64,000 nucleotides of DNA from Limnanthes douglasii subsp. nivea. Lineage: Eukaryota > Streptophyta > Magnoliopsida > Brassicales > Limnanthaceae. The stretch spans positions 136,843,473 through 136,907,472 of the forward strand of contig JAUPFV010000004.1 in the NCBI GenBank assembly GCA_036936605.1. The letters run 5' to 3'. Both the position numbers and the translations under genes were made by a program. Below, one piece after another: positions 23,801 to 35,792 of the stretch; position 1 is the stretch's first letter, and the number at the start of each line of letters is the position of its first letter. Below the pieces are notes generated by a model. That model worked only from the letters and a program-made list of their open reading frames with translations. It did no database searches and had not been told where the DNA came from.

Positions 23801-24800
23801 TGGTAAAACCACAAAGAGCCTTCTATGACCTAAGAAGCTTAGAAACAATGATTTTCATCCGCAACTTCCTAGTTTGCAAATTCTAACTTGTTAACACAAT
23901 ACGAAGGATACGAGTTTTAAAACTATTCTTGAAAAATTTAGTGTTAGGACCCTCCATTTTGAGCCAAGACTCTATGTTTAGATAAAGATTCATCAGCCCC
24001 TTAAAGATGATAAAGGCGGAGGAGACAACGATTTATACTATCACAAGTTCCATATCAAGAGGGTTAACAATAATTTTGGATTTGGCAAGGGACAAATTGC
24101 ATTGGGCAGAGGCAACATGAGTAATGGTTTGATTAAAATCCCTCATGGTAAAACCACAAAGAGCCTTCTATGACCTAAGAAGCTTAGAAACAATGATTTT
24201 CATCTGCAACTTCCTTGTTTGCAAATTCTAACTTGTTAACACAATACTATTATAGTCGGGATAAAATTGTCACATATTTAAAAACTTGAAGGGATTTTCG
24301 GTATGAAGGCGGGACAGTGAGGTTCTAGATTAAAGGTGATGGTGGTATGGTCAGATGTGCGGGGTGATGATAATGGCCAAATGATACATGGTAAAAGTAA
24401 GACTAGTTATTGATGACTATGAATCAATTAATTTTGGAGGAAATTGGGTTATTATATTGTTTAATGAACCAAAAAAATTAGTTACATGTGGTAAGAAAAT
24501 AACATGGTTTATTACGATAACAATTGTTATAAAAGTCATCAAGTGATGAGTTCCCAACATTGGACTAACCAGTACAATCTTTCGGTATACGGATGGCATT
24601 GAAGTCCTAAAGTACAACCCAATGAATATCGGTGGAAGCTCCAACCATATGACCAATATCTGACCAAAGCATAGATATCGTTGGACACATAGATTTTATA
24701 GGATGCATAAATATTTGTAAAAGTAAACACATCTATTTATTCAAAGAATTTAACTTTAAAAAAAGTAAGTTGAGAAGATATGACAAGGACCAAGATTGAC
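20900..24800 (-). pseudogene. second decayed LINE (endonuclease to zf-RVT)
   Basis: Minus strand. An endonuclease remnant at about 24790-24530 reads NIYASYK and then, after a shift, LWSDIGHMVGASTDIHWVVL and DFNAIRIP; DFNAI is the plant LINE endonuclease box. A linker (about 24200-23560) ends WLKMEGPNTKFF, the decayed GDxNTKFFH motif, and is duplicated in tandem. RT should follow at 23500-21800, but I can see only short hydrophobic fragments there. At about 21530-21300 the reading HSSPDCVLCINN resembles the zf-RVT domain found after LINE RT. Stops are frequent, so the copy is old. Its limits are approximate. Confidence 0.6.
23557..24246. repeat. 344-bp direct tandem duplication inside the LINE
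   Basis: ACGAAGGATAC opens each copy (23557 and 23901). The copies run to about 23900 and 24246 with few differences, far better preserved than the surrounding LINE, so the duplication is younger than the insertion. It repeats the linker between endonuclease and RT. Confidence 0.9.
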
Positions 24801-26350
24801 TAACATACCAAGATATCTATATATTACCAAGAGGATGAGCAACATGGTTTGTGGTGTACTTTCGAAATGAGACCATAGTATGAATAATAACATTGTTTTA
24901 GGTTCACGCGTTTAATAAGAAAATAAAAGATATATTATTTATGAAAAAAAGTTAGTAACATCATTTTGACATTGATAATGTCATATTTCTTTAGAGGTCT
25001 TATGCCATTATAAAGGTCATTGTTCAAGACAAGGTTGTGTTAGTAAAAATGTTCACGTCCCGAATGATAACCCAAGGCAAATAAATGAAGTCATATCATA
25101 AAATAAAGAAGACAAATTAGGTAAGAAAGACGACTTAGACATAGAAGAAATAATGAATTAGAGAACAAATAATAAAGTAATTTGACGACCTAAGTGGAAA
25201 GTTAAGGTTGATCAAGTAAACATAAAAAGAGTTAACAAGGTAACCTACGACTAAAATATGGGGATCAAGCTGAACATAATAAAGTCAGCAAAATGGAGAA
25301 AATATATAAGCTTACTTGTTTAAAGGTACACCAGAGAACCTTCTAGAATACTGCTCAGTATTACTAAGACATCCTAGGTAATGTGTGCAACAAATTATTT
25401 AATAGATGAATGTCACGTAACCATAAAGACATGATTTATTCATCCATATTATTATGACTCAAATAGTATTATAAATGTCTTGACCTCATTTGTAAGGGAT
25501 ATGATTGTTTAAACTTGAGAATAATACAATATTTTGAGAGTTTTTCTTATTTTCCTGAACTATTTAAGTTACTTCCGTTAAAAATGCTTTGTTGAATATT
25601 TTTCCTTATCTTATTGGTCTTCGTGTTAGGAAAATCCCTTTGCAAATAATCATTGTAACTAATGGTTTTGGCTTACTGGTGAATTGAGAAGAATTCTTCT
25701 CAATATTTCCCGGTTCATATATCTCTAGTAAATGTTCAATGACTGCTAATGTAGTATCGTGAGTTACTGAAAAAGAGGTAGTTCAATGTAAATCAAGTGT
25801 TGTATTAGCTGCATGTGGAAATAAGTGGATGCAATGTACTCCTAGAGTCATTTATCCAGTTTTTGTGAATGAAACAATGGTGAATGAATATGGTTCGTCT
25901 AATTTTGCCTCGCACAATCATGGAATTGAAAAGGTGAGAATATTTCTTATCAATGTAACAAAGAACTCACAAATTTAACAAAATATGTTTGGTTTGAGGT
26001 CGTTTAGATAGAGGTTTGCTACATTATAAGGTGAGGATTTATCAAGCAATAATTCTTCGAAATTACAAATGAATGAGTTAAATCGAGAACAATACAAATT
26101 TAATGTATTATGAAATAAAAAAGATGAGGAGGAACGAACTAGGGTTGACAATATTTCTAGAACTTTGCAATTGTTGTCAGTAAATTAACATAAAGAGAAT
26201 GAAATCAAGACAAGGTAGATGTTTGAAAAACTCTAAGGAATAAAAATTTAAATAAAGATAAGGAAGATGACAAACATTCTAATAATAAAGTGAACTCAAA
26301 AGGAAATAAAATAAGGACAATTGAATTTTAAGAATCTTTTAAAAGACCAA
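24801..26350. other. AT-rich region, no gene recognised
   Basis: No usable open frame. On the plus strand at about 24995-25055 a short reading HYKGHCSRQGCV resembles a worn zinc knuckle, possibly from a LINE ORF1, but is too weak to call. The rest shows nothing I can name. Confidence 0.35.
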
Positions 26351-26359
26351 AGTTAGCTA

Positions 26360-26926
26360 CATATATATTAGCACGATCTCCTCTATCTCAGAAAATCCTT
26401 AAAGGCAAGTCGTCGATAAACTTTGATCCTTATAGGATGGATAAGTACGACGGAACTGAAGATCCAGAGCATCACTTTAAACAATTCAAAAACACCATGT
26501 TTGGTTTTAATTATGATGATACTCTCCTTTGCAGAATATTTTGTATGACTCTTAGAAGACAATTCCTTCATAATTTATTCAAAGTTTTGAGAAGTTGTGG
26601 ATTTCTTTTAGAAGCAAGTTTATTGAAAATAAGGATATAAAGAACGATGGAGATTATATCACAACTAAAATCAAGGTGAATTGTTAAAGAATATGTACAA
26701 TAGTTCGTCTAAGAGATGAATAATTTCGACTATTGTGTTGAAAGAACGGCGTTAACGGCCTTTAAGAGTGGTTTACCAATATATAGTAAATTAATTGAGG
26801 ATTTTATTTAAATTTCCAGTTGACAATATGAGGAAATTATGAAGGCGATTTGGTATGTTCATTAAGGTGGAAGAAACTAGAAGAGAATAGGTTGTATAGT
26901 TGAAGGTTACATTTTGAGTTATATGT
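26360..26926 (+). pseudogene. Ty3/gypsy (Tat-like) gag fragment
   Basis: The reading ARSPLSQKILKGKSS leads into FDPYRMDKYDGTEDPEHHFKQFKNTM (about 26425-26500), then DDTLLCRIFCMTLRR. The YDGTxDPxxHxxxF signature and the following CRxFxxTL are hallmarks of plant Tat-type gag (PF03732). The frame shifts at about 26570 and breaks down before a polypurine-like tract at 26927. No pol is present. Confidence 0.8.
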
Positions 26927-27102
26927 AAAAATGGGGGACTAACATGTGATTAGAACATTTGTGTAAATAATTTTGTTACACTAAGTCTAGCCAAGGCTAT
27001 GAATAAGAGATACAAAATATTCATGAGCAAAAACCTATTTTTACTTTTAATTTCCTTCTCTAAAGTTTTAATCTCTTTTCTCAAGAACCAAATTAACTCT
27101 CA
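26927..27102 (+). repeat. polypurine tract plus short LTR (about 160 bp)
   Basis: AAAAATGGGGGA (26927-26938) looks like a polypurine tract. The LTR would start at about 26939-26945 (TGTGATTAG) and end CTCTCA at 27102, followed at once by primer-binding-like sequence. The ends are inferred from these flanks because a second LTR was not found. Confidence 0.45.
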
Positions 27103-27130
27103 TTAAATTGGCGACCGTAGTGGGAGTTAC
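27103..27130 (+). promoter_or_regulatory. primer-binding-site-like sequence of a gypsy element
   Basis: TTAAATTGGCGACCGTAGTGGG resembles the TTGGCGCC-plus-GGGA sequence that follows the 5' LTR in Tat/Athila elements, with two or three changes. Confidence 0.5.
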
Positions 27131-27289
27131 AGTCGATCGGTACCTTAATTTTGTAATAAAAAAATGAGAAGTAATTGAATCTTTGATCTGATACCACAAT
27201 AGTTCTTGATAAAAAATGGAACAAGGAATGAAAATGATCCACTGGTTCGAAAGGCAGTTGAGACATTGAGATTTATTTTATTAGGAGGA

Positions 27290-28870
27290 GAAGCTAATGA
27301 AGATGATAAAATTCCAGTACAATAGACTCATTCGGACATCGAAGCTCGAATGAATCAATTGCTGCATAAAATTACAACTCTAAATGAGAAATACGTTCAA
27401 AGAGAACGTAATATTCAATCAAGTAGGCTGAAATCTGAGGTGCGACAAGTAGAAGAAAAATACGACCTGGAAAGTTTCTCTAATCGATCTTATATAGCTC
27501 GTCAAATTTGAAGTGATCGGATGAATATACATTTTGAGGCTGATAAATAGTATCATACTTTGCGAAAAGAAAAGAAAGATAAACATATGTATATTACATC
27601 AAGTGATGATGAATTTGACGTTTCGGAATCTGAGGAAGTGTCATCAAGGCAAAAATGTTATCGGGAATCTTCGAAGGGAGAAATAATCCGTCCTCGAAAG
27701 TCACATAAAGAAAGTAAGTTGAAAAATAATAATATGCCTTATTGCATAAGAGAAACGGAATGGTGTAAGGAAAATACATCAAACCAGTACACCGGTGCAG
27801 ATGATCGAAATTTGTATGTTGTTATGGGAACAGGAAGAGATAACCAGTACATACAAGGTGCAGACTGGATAAATTCCCCTTTAACGGCTGAGATAATGCC
27901 TATTATTCTTCCAAAACTCTTTGATATATCTAAGGTTGAAAAGTTCGGTGGGATGCAGCATCCAGATTATCACATCAAACAATTCAAGAACTATATGATG
28001 AACTTTGAAGATGATGATAGGCTTGTTTGTAGAGCTTTTTTCTCAAACTTTTAAGGGCACTACTTTGAAATGGTACAACAGGTTTCCGAGGGGGTCCATT
28101 ACTAATTTTAGAGACTTTTACACAGCTTTTCGACGATAGTTTGTGGGAAGCAAAGAAATGCGTGCAAAGGGTGATACAATAATACAATGTAAGCAGGATT
28201 TGGGAGAGAAGTTGAAGGATTATACGAAGCATTTTATGTTAACATAAGCATGATTAGATAATTGTGACGAACTGGTTGACATGGCTGCATTTTGAAAAGG
28301 ATTATTACCAGGTGATTTGGCAAATAAGAAAACGAAAACAAGGGGATTAACGTTTAGAGCACTTATGGCTCAAGTCAAGGACAAAATAAAAGTGGAAGAG
28401 TCCAATAGGGTTCGATGAGGAGTTGTATTCCATACAAAAAATTTAAGACATGTGTCAAATAATCAAGGACACTCTTCGAATTATCAACCTCCTCGCCCAA
28501 TGAATAACAAGAATTTGCCTCCTCCTACTGGAGGGTATCTAAATCAAGCTACAGGTTACCAGTTCCAAAGACCAAGGCCAAATAAATGGATAAGGCTAGA
28601 TTATTAAACTAATCTAATTGAGAATGCTTCTTCCATCTACGAAAATTCTAAGGGTTATATGAGCTTTAAAAAGTTAGCTCCAATAAATAGACCAAGAGAA
28701 TAGTGCAACAACAGATTTTATAAGTATCATAATGATATTGGGCATGATACTGCAAACTGTATTGATTTAAATAATGAGGTACATGTTTTAATAGAGAATA
28801 GCAAGTTAACTGTTCGTCACTATTTCGGCGGAGTGGCTAAGATTCGTCCTAAAGAGTCTTGTTAGGGTTG
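27290..28870 (+). pseudogene. second Tat-like gag, disrupted
   Basis: Follows the primer-binding-like site. An N-terminal charged region (27350-27540) is followed by an open frame 27560-28054 with ILPKLFDISKVEKFGG, DYHIKQFKNYM and DRLVCRAF. After a frameshift at about 28048, GTTLKWYNRFPRGSITNFRDF and FVGSKEMRAKGDT continue the gag fold. A basic PPRPMNNKN linker (about 28490) precedes YHNDIGHDTANCIDLNNEV at about 28720-28790, the conserved H-x-x-GHDT-x-x-C motif at the end of Tat gag. No protease or pol follows, so this is a gag-only fragment or element. Confidence 0.8.
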
Positions 28871-29049
28871 GGCCGGATCTTGTTCGGATATTGATGGTTT
28901 TCATAACAATTTTCTATTTTCTTTGTGGTGTCTTCCTTACTTGAATTTTATCTCTTTAAACTCTATTTTTAACTTATATTTCTCTTTGGAGAACATCTAG
29001 AGATTTGGTATGTGTTTTATTTATTATTTTTATCAATTTGGATCCATAG

Positions 29050-29396
29050 TGATGACGCAGCGGAAATAGAAGAAGAAACAACGATAGATGAAACCCTAAT
29101 TCAAGGGTAACATGATGCAACCCTAATCTAAGGGTAACAAAGAGTGAAATTTTCAGAGATAAAAAATCTATTATTCCAAAAACTTCAAAATAACTTAAGG
29201 CATAAGAGGCTTTATATAATAGCTTCTCAAAACCCTAAATTAGAATACAAGGAAATAAAATAAATATTCTAAAATCAAATAAAATCAAATAAAATCAAAT
29301 CTTAATATAATTAGATTTGATTTAAATACATAAGATATTTGAATAAAATAAAATAAAATAAACAAGGCTTTTGTTTGGACTTTTTGGGCTACATCA
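29050..29396 (-). repeat. 3' LTR of the TRIM-like element
   Basis: 347 bp, same length as its partner; carries short AAATAAAATC repeats (about 29276-29300) and a TTTATATAAT stretch (29209-29218). Confidence 0.93.
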
Positions 29397-29917
29397 TCCT
29401 CTCCTGGTTGACAAAAAATCGTCCTCGAATTCACAGCACCATCACCATCAAGAACCTAAATTATATATTTTATTTTATTCAATCGTTACATTGGGAATTA
29501 TAATTGTTGACCTTATCGGAATAAGATAATTCTTCTCGAGTGCTCCTTATTCGAAGTCACATTGAAGCCATCCAGTTGAAGGAAAAAATAGTTTCGAAAA
29601 CCTTTTCATAGCCTGAAGACAACATCCCTATGTCCAGTTGATGAAAAAAATGGTTTTGAAAACCTCTTCATAGCCTGAGACAACATATCGATAAGAAAGT
29701 TTTACCTTGATTCGACGATTGGTAGCCAATTTAAACTCCTTCAGTAACCGGTCAATACGATCGTCATTGAAACGGTTGGTATGCCCCCTCATACTCAAAC
29801 GATCTTTCTGATCTTCATGACCGTGTGTTGTTGTCTTCTTTAAACCTTGAATCAAATGAAATCAGGATTCAGAAACATGCTTGACCCGTAGCAGGAACTG
29901 AGGCTCTGATACCAAAC

Positions 29918-30264
29918 TGATGACGCAGCGGAAATAGAAGAAGAAACAACGATAGATGAAACCCTAATTCAAGGGTAACATGATGCAACCCTAATCTAAG
30001 GGTAACAAAGAGTGAAATTTTCAGAGATAAAAAATCTATTATTCCAAAAACTTCAAAATAACTTAATGCATAAGAGGCTTTATATAATAGCTTCTCAAAA
30101 CCCTAAATTAGAATACAAGGAAATAAAATAAATATTCTAAAATCAAATAAAATCAAATAAAATCAAATCTTAATATAATTAGATTTGATTTAAATACATA
30201 AGATATTTGAATAAAATAAAATAAAATAAACAAGGCTTTAGTTTGGACTTTTTGGGCTACATCA
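29918..30264 (-). repeat. 5' LTR of the TRIM-like element
   Basis: Identical to 29050-29396 except for two single-base differences (near 30067 and 30240). Confidence 0.93.
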
Positions 30265-30479
30265 CATAGTATTTATGTTTTGTATTATTTTATAGTTTTA
30301 ATTATCTTTTGGTTTTGATATATACAACTCGAATAGATTGGTGGTAAATTTGTGGCTTGAAATTACTTTTTGGTTTTTATTTTATTTATACCCGTATTTT
30401 TTCTTATTCTCTACGATTTAGATATGATTTTAGTTCTACATTCAAGATAAATTTCGGAAAGAAAGCTAAAATGGCAAGA

Positions 30480-31280
30480 CAACTTGTAACTTTTCATATC
30501 GTGAAAAATAGTTATATTTGTGTAATTGTAGGTACTTGCAAAAATTCTTATTTTAAATTCACGAAAATGATATGTTTTACGGTTGGAAAAAAATAGGTTT
30601 ATATACTTGTGAAACTATGTGTATTTTGTGACATTTATTTCATTTGCAAAAAAACAACAGCATGATTACTTCGGAAAAAAAATATGTTGTTCATCACTTT
30701 CCAAAATATGTGTATTTTTTCATCACTTATGAAAATACGATGTTCATTAATTACGAAAATGTGTAAATGACTTGTGAAAAAAAGACATTTTCATTTGTAT
30801 AAAACATAATGTTTGTCACTTCTAAAAATATGAGTATTTTACTTGCAAAAAAACTTATGAAAAAATGTATTTTCTCTTGTAAAAAACATATAGTTCATAT
30901 TTTATGAAAATATGAGTATTTTACGTGTAAAAAACATTACTTGTAAAAAAACTGTGGGAAAAGTATGTTGTTCATTGCTTACGAATATGACTATTTTATT
31001 TATGAAAATATGTGTATATTACTTTTCAAAAAAAAATCTTTTGAAAAACATGATGTCCATCATTTGCAAAAATATGAATATTTTACTTGCAAAAAAATAT
31101 TACTTGTAAAAAAATACATTCTCACGTGTGAAAAACTATAATGTTCATCACTTGCGAAAATATTATTATTTTATCTACGACAAATATTACTTGTACAAAA
31201 AATATTTTTCACTTGTGAAAAACATGTTGTCTATCAGTTACAAAAGTATAAATAATTTACTTACAAAAAATAATTTTAAA
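30480..31280. repeat. degenerate minisatellite, unit about 80-100 bp
   Basis: Alternating motifs TGTTCATCACTTGCGAAAA, ATATGAGTATTTTACTTGC and AAAAAATATTACTTGTAAAA recur about seven or eight times with indels. Short open frames inside it (for example 30912-31109) arise from the repeat. Confidence 0.75.
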
Positions 31281-31339
31281 AAACAATCATAAAGAAATAA
31301 AGAAATTGTGGAGAATGAGCGTGTGAACTATTGGTTATT

Positions 31340-31720
31340 AAACCATGTGTACTCTTAAATGGAAGCCCTCATTTCATCCCAAGAAAGAGTCTCCAATAAC
31401 ACCCTGTATTGGTCTCACTTACAAATATCCCATCATATATGTATAATGCAAACATTATTAAGGTTATTGCTAAAGAAATTGGTAACCTATTAGTTGTTTG
31501 GATCCTTTATAAAAACAAAGATATGTATTGTGCAAGGCTTGGGTAGAGATGGACATTTCTAAGAAGCTATCAAAAAATATTTGGGTTAGTTTTGATCAAA
31601 TAGAAGGCTTCCAGCAAAAGATTCAATATAATAATATGCCTAGTTATTATTTAGATTGTTGTCATTAAGGGCACAAACAAATAGATTGTAGGAAAGTTTT
31701 GAGTGCAAAATCTTAACAAG
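31340..31720 (+). pseudogene. LINE ORF1 (DUF4283 plus zinc knuckle) fragment
   Basis: Reading through stops: KWKPSFHPKKESPITP, then KAWVEMDISKKLSKNIWVSFDQIEGF and QKIQYNNMPSYYLDCCH-stop-GHKQIDC. This follows the DUF4283 pattern (W-x-P-x-F, KARVxVEMDxxKxLP, YE-x-x-P) ending in a zinc knuckle whose first Cys is lost. It is a third, unrelated LINE remnant, here on the plus strand; no ORF2 follows. Confidence 0.65.
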
Positions 31721-32502
31721 ATGTAAACAAACAAAAATATCAAACCATAGCCCTTACAATAAACTCCAATACAACAGATAAATCAATACCCATGATCAAG
31801 TTAATAATTGTAAAGAATGTGGATCAAAACATTACAGACAGGGTAAAAAATGAAAGTCCAAAGCATGGTCAAAAAGAAATTAACCTAGTTCAATCATCAA
31901 TTTCTAACAGAATTCTACGGCGCCATCTTTTGAACCAAAACAACAACCAACTTATCTACCATCATGTACTATTCGTGGAATAAAGCAAGCTATGTTAGCC
32001 ACAAGCAACTATGAGATTGATACCCACTTATTTAAAATAATTGATGATTATCGATACCGTACACACAATAAGGACTGGAATCTCGTTCTCAGCTAAAAAG
32101 GACTTCGACTAACCAGAAACATATATTACCTCACCATAACTCAAACTCATTGACAGTATTCCCTCATCACCTATAGATACAAGATACGATGGTTAGCCTT
32201 CAAGAAAATTTTGAGAAAAAAATTGAAAAACGTTAAGTTAAAACCACCTAAAAATCTCATATTTACCGAATCGATCCACTACAAATGGCCTTCCTGTCCA
32301 AATGCTCATTCCTCAAAATAACAATAACAACCCTATGTTAGAAGTTCGAGGTATCGGCATCAAAGGTAATACTACCTGACAATATAATATTTTGCGGGTC
32401 TTTCATTTAACTCTTACGAAAGCCCTATTGTTGATACAAAACAGACAAGCAAATAATCGAATTCAAAAGCATAAAAAAAATTAAAAAATAAGTACAATCT
32501 GA
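31721..32502. other. no recognised feature
   Basis: AT-rich sequence between the LINE fragment and the tandem duplication. A short open frame (31792-31983) has no domain. The last 20-30 bp before 32503 are the unduplicated left flank. Confidence 0.35.
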
Positions 32503-33388
32503 AATAGCACACAATCGAATTCGCTTTTATTAAATCAAATAAAAATTCAAAATCTTACCTACTGAATAATCAACGCCTCGATACCATTAAACCAAATAGC
32601 CTGAAATCGTCTATTATGATCCCTCTGTTCATTGGCTAATTTTTAGTCTTAGAATCCACAAAGACTAAATCTTCGTGGCATCGTTCATACTTTTTTACTA
32701 TAAAAAAGCATCACGCACTAAAAAAATTGAAAGGAAAGAAATTTTAAACGCTTGCTGAAAATTGATTTCAACTTGACACTTTAATTACAACTTAATTTTT
32801 TAAATCTATAAACAAAGATTCTTACCTAGCCCATTTAGACATGCATCTATTCCGTAAAACATTAAATCTTAATAGAATGCTTTTTTTACTTAAAAAATAA
32901 ATAAAAGTACTACTTTTAGTCTATTTTTAACTACTTTTAGTCTATTTTAACTACGTGTATTACATGTTTTTTCATTTACAAAAGTGTTTTAATATTCTTT
33001 TTATTATTAATACATATTGGGGACTTGCTTTGTAAGTATGTATTGATAATTCAAAATATAATTATCGCATCGAGCGGCATAGTCAGGATTGAAATGGTGT
33101 CTTGTAATTTCTGATTATTATCAAATTAATATATATATTAAAATAAATTAAAATAAAATAAAAAATAGTTATAAAAATATGGTTTATATTAAAATCTCAA
33201 ATATTGAATTGTTATTGTCATGACATAATATACGTTACACAAATAACTAAAATGTGATTAAAAAAACTAAAATAAAAACATAATTATAAGTTAATTTTAC
33301 TTATACTTTCCTCTTAGTTATAGTTTGAAAGTTCGGAAGGATAGTTGTGTTACTAATCGTGGTAAATATTTTTTTCCACAAATATCAC
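32503..33388 (-). other. possible exon scraps 3' of the hAT remnant (copy A)
   Basis: On the minus strand, GTAAGATTTTG (about 32565-32555) and GTAAGAATC (about 32824) look like splice donors; the segment before the first reads NEQRDHNRRFQAIWFNGIEA. I do not recognise it. The same sequence occurs in copy B at 40518-41394. The rest is AT-rich. Confidence 0.3.
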
Positions 33389-34440
33389 CTAACAAACATT
33401 AAGCCATGGACCGTTCATTCTATTTCTCAACTTATTTTTCACATAATTCAAATATGAGAAAATTAGCTCAACAATTGCCATTGCTAAGGGTAAAAGCAAA
33501 GCTAACTTTGAAAGCTCATAAACCCAATTGAAAATTTTATGCTTTTTTGTATTCACAATAATACTAGAGAGTTCCGCAAGTTCTTTCCAATTGGAAAATC
33601 TAGCATATTTCCTGATACTTCTAATATAACACTCAAATTGGTTTGTCAAAATTTCATCATCGACATCTTTTCTGGGTACATTCTCGCCATTCCCAATAAT
33701 AATTTTCTATCAAAAGTTTCAAAGGAAGAGCAAAGACTCAAGCATGCAATGCATTGCAACAACTCAATATTTTCCATATTAAACCTCTCATTCAACTCTT
33801 TTAATTGCATATCTAAAATGTTCATGAAGCAATCAAATTTGTAGTGATGCAAGTTAGAAACAATCAGAGCTAAGTGTATATATTTCATACATTTAACATA
33901 TTATGCCTCCATGTCGGGAATGTTAACACTCAAGTTATTACAAGATAACACAAGTTTATCCAAAAATTATTCTCAACTGTCATTCTCATCTTCTATAATC
34001 GATCGTTACGTATTGAAACAAGCTCCAAAGCGTTCAAAATATCTTATACAACCTTTTGCAATGTCAAAGACAATTCATTTGTCACCTCCAATACATCATT
34101 CATCAAATGAAACATGAAAATAAAATCAAATGTTTGCATCATAGTGAACAAGGTCTTTGCTTTTCTATTTTTATCACGCAATCCAACAATTTCCAACTCT
34201 TCAAGAACTTCAGTTATTGAAGAAATTTTTTTGATCAAACTAATACGTGTCCTATATTGAGATTCCCACCTTATGTCACCAGCTCTTACAAGATATATCC
34301 CTGGATTAGCCTCCAAATGTTCCCAATTTGAAGATTGATCTTCGACTCTAGGTTGTGGATTAATAATGACCACTGGAACATGTGATTCTGGAATAACAAC
34401 TCCTTCTTGTGTTTCTTCGCTGTTAACTTCAATAATTAAA
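33389..34440 (-). pseudogene. hAT transposase C-terminal half (copy A)
   Basis: Minus strand, in coding order: IRWESQYRTRISLIKKI (about 34275-34225) and FIFMFHLMNDVLEVTNELSLTLQ (about 34115-34050), the RW-x-SxYRT and LMxxVLxxTNxLSxxLQ motifs of zf-MYM1-like hAT transposases; LKELNERFNMENIELLQCIACL (about 33805-33740); and the hAT dimerisation region PF05699, LALLLPLAMAIVELIFSYLNYVKNKLRNRM (about 33515-33415). In active proteins the last reads A-x-x-ER-x-FS; here the ER pair is EL. The fold needs this region for dimerisation and cutting. Frameshifts separate the blocks and the N-terminal BED/TTF finger is missing. The gene is a fossil. Confidence 0.85.
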
Positions 34441-35437
34441 TCAGAGACATTTGTATCTGCTCCTTTATATTTAAAGTTGTTTCAAAATATCTATGCATCT
34501 TATAATGAAAAATATAAAAACTCAGTCACCAATAAAATTGAAACTTAACAAAGCAAAATAAAAATTATGATTTATGCAGGTCTATTTGCTCTTAAATTGA
34601 ACTCTACAACTCCCTATATTAAGAGAAAACATTGATCATCCAATATTAATTTTTGTAACTAGTGAATAATAACATAAAACATGTAGTAAAGCTTCAATTT
34701 TGAAAATTAATAACATAGAGACGTAATAAATAAGTTAGTGTTTAAAGGTGAAAATCGAATATAGTAGAAAAACAATTTGTAGCTTGTTGTAGTTAGAGTT
34801 TTCTTACCAACATTATCTATATAAATTTATATTATTCTTTAATATAACATATTTATTTATATTAAAAAAATATAAAATTATTTGTAACAAATCTATATAT
34901 AAATTTATATTATTTTTTGAATTAATATATTTAAAAAATAAATTACTATTTATATTAAAATAATATAGATTTGATATTTTATTTATAATAAAAAATAAAT
35001 TACTATTAATATTAAAGTAATATAGATTTGAAATTATAGATATATTATTATTTATATAATCTATATATAAATTTATATTATTTTTTAAATTAATATATTT
35101 ATTTATATCAAAATAATACAAATTAGTATTTTTTATATACTAAAAATAAATTATTTATTTATATTAAAATAATATAAAATAAAATACATGATAAAAATCT
35201 ACATATATAACAAAACTAATATAAATTGTAAATCTATTGGTTTCATGACCTTATATTTGCCAACAAAACTAACATCTAACTACGGTAGTTAAGTACTAAA
35301 TATTCTATTTAAAGAATTGGATGGGTTCCTGGCCCCCACAGAAAACATCGCTCGGCCTCTACCGTACATGTAATTTTAACTTTACCACTTAGTGTTCATA
35401 CACAACGGTCAACCAAGCCCAATATTAATGGTTTATA
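34441..35437. repeat. AT-rich region with ~65-bp tandem-like repeats (copy A)
   Basis: From about 34850 to 35170 a motif containing AAAATAAATTACTATTTAT and AATATAGATTTGA is repeated several times. The matching stretch in copy B is 47160-47530. It encodes only low-complexity Asn/Ile/Tyr reading frames. Confidence 0.6.
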
Positions 35438-35792
35438 CATTTAATTAGGGTGGTAAACGAGTTTGGAATCGCGAGAAAAAAATGGGGAAAAAATGGGCAC
35501 CTGTTAGAAATTAAATGAGAATCTGCGAACCTAGCTCGTTATATTTGCAATCTGGCAAACTTGTTAGACCTACATACGCAGTAACCGGTAGAACTGCAAT
35601 CCGACTGACGTGTTTAAATATTATAAGTGTTGTAATTATTTTATAAATCAAAATCATATCTTAAATTATATTTAAAAAATATTTTTATAACGTATATGAT
35701 TATAAATATTATTACATTTTGGTTAGTATTATTTTTCTTTGGTTATTAATATTTTAAGTGTTGTAATTATATATAAATCAAAATTTTAAAAA

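Larger units (their letters stand above)
29050..30264 (-). mobile_element. TRIM-like short LTR retrotransposon, 1.2 kb
   Basis: Two 347-bp LTRs (29050-29396, 29918-30264) enclose 521 bp and are flanked by CATAG (29045-29049, 30265-30269). Read on the minus strand the LTR begins TGATGTAGCCC and ends CGTCATCA; GGTATCAGAGCC (about 29902-29914) is the tRNA-iMet primer-binding site beside the right LTR, and CCAGGAGAGGA (about 29397-29408) is the polypurine tract beside the left. I count two mismatches between the LTRs, so the insertion is very young. The 521-bp interior has a short open frame (29628-29855, minus) without a recognised domain. It needs proteins from another element. Confidence 0.93.

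Noticed and set aside
24995..25060. HYKGHCSRQGCV, possible zinc knuckle.
   Set aside because: Spacing does not fit C-x2-C-x4-H-x4-C and no DUF4283 sequence precedes it; left as a note only.
34813..35121. Asn/Ile/Tyr-rich open frame (and its copy at 47208-47468).
   Set aside because: Comes from AT-rich tandem repeats, low complexity, no start context.
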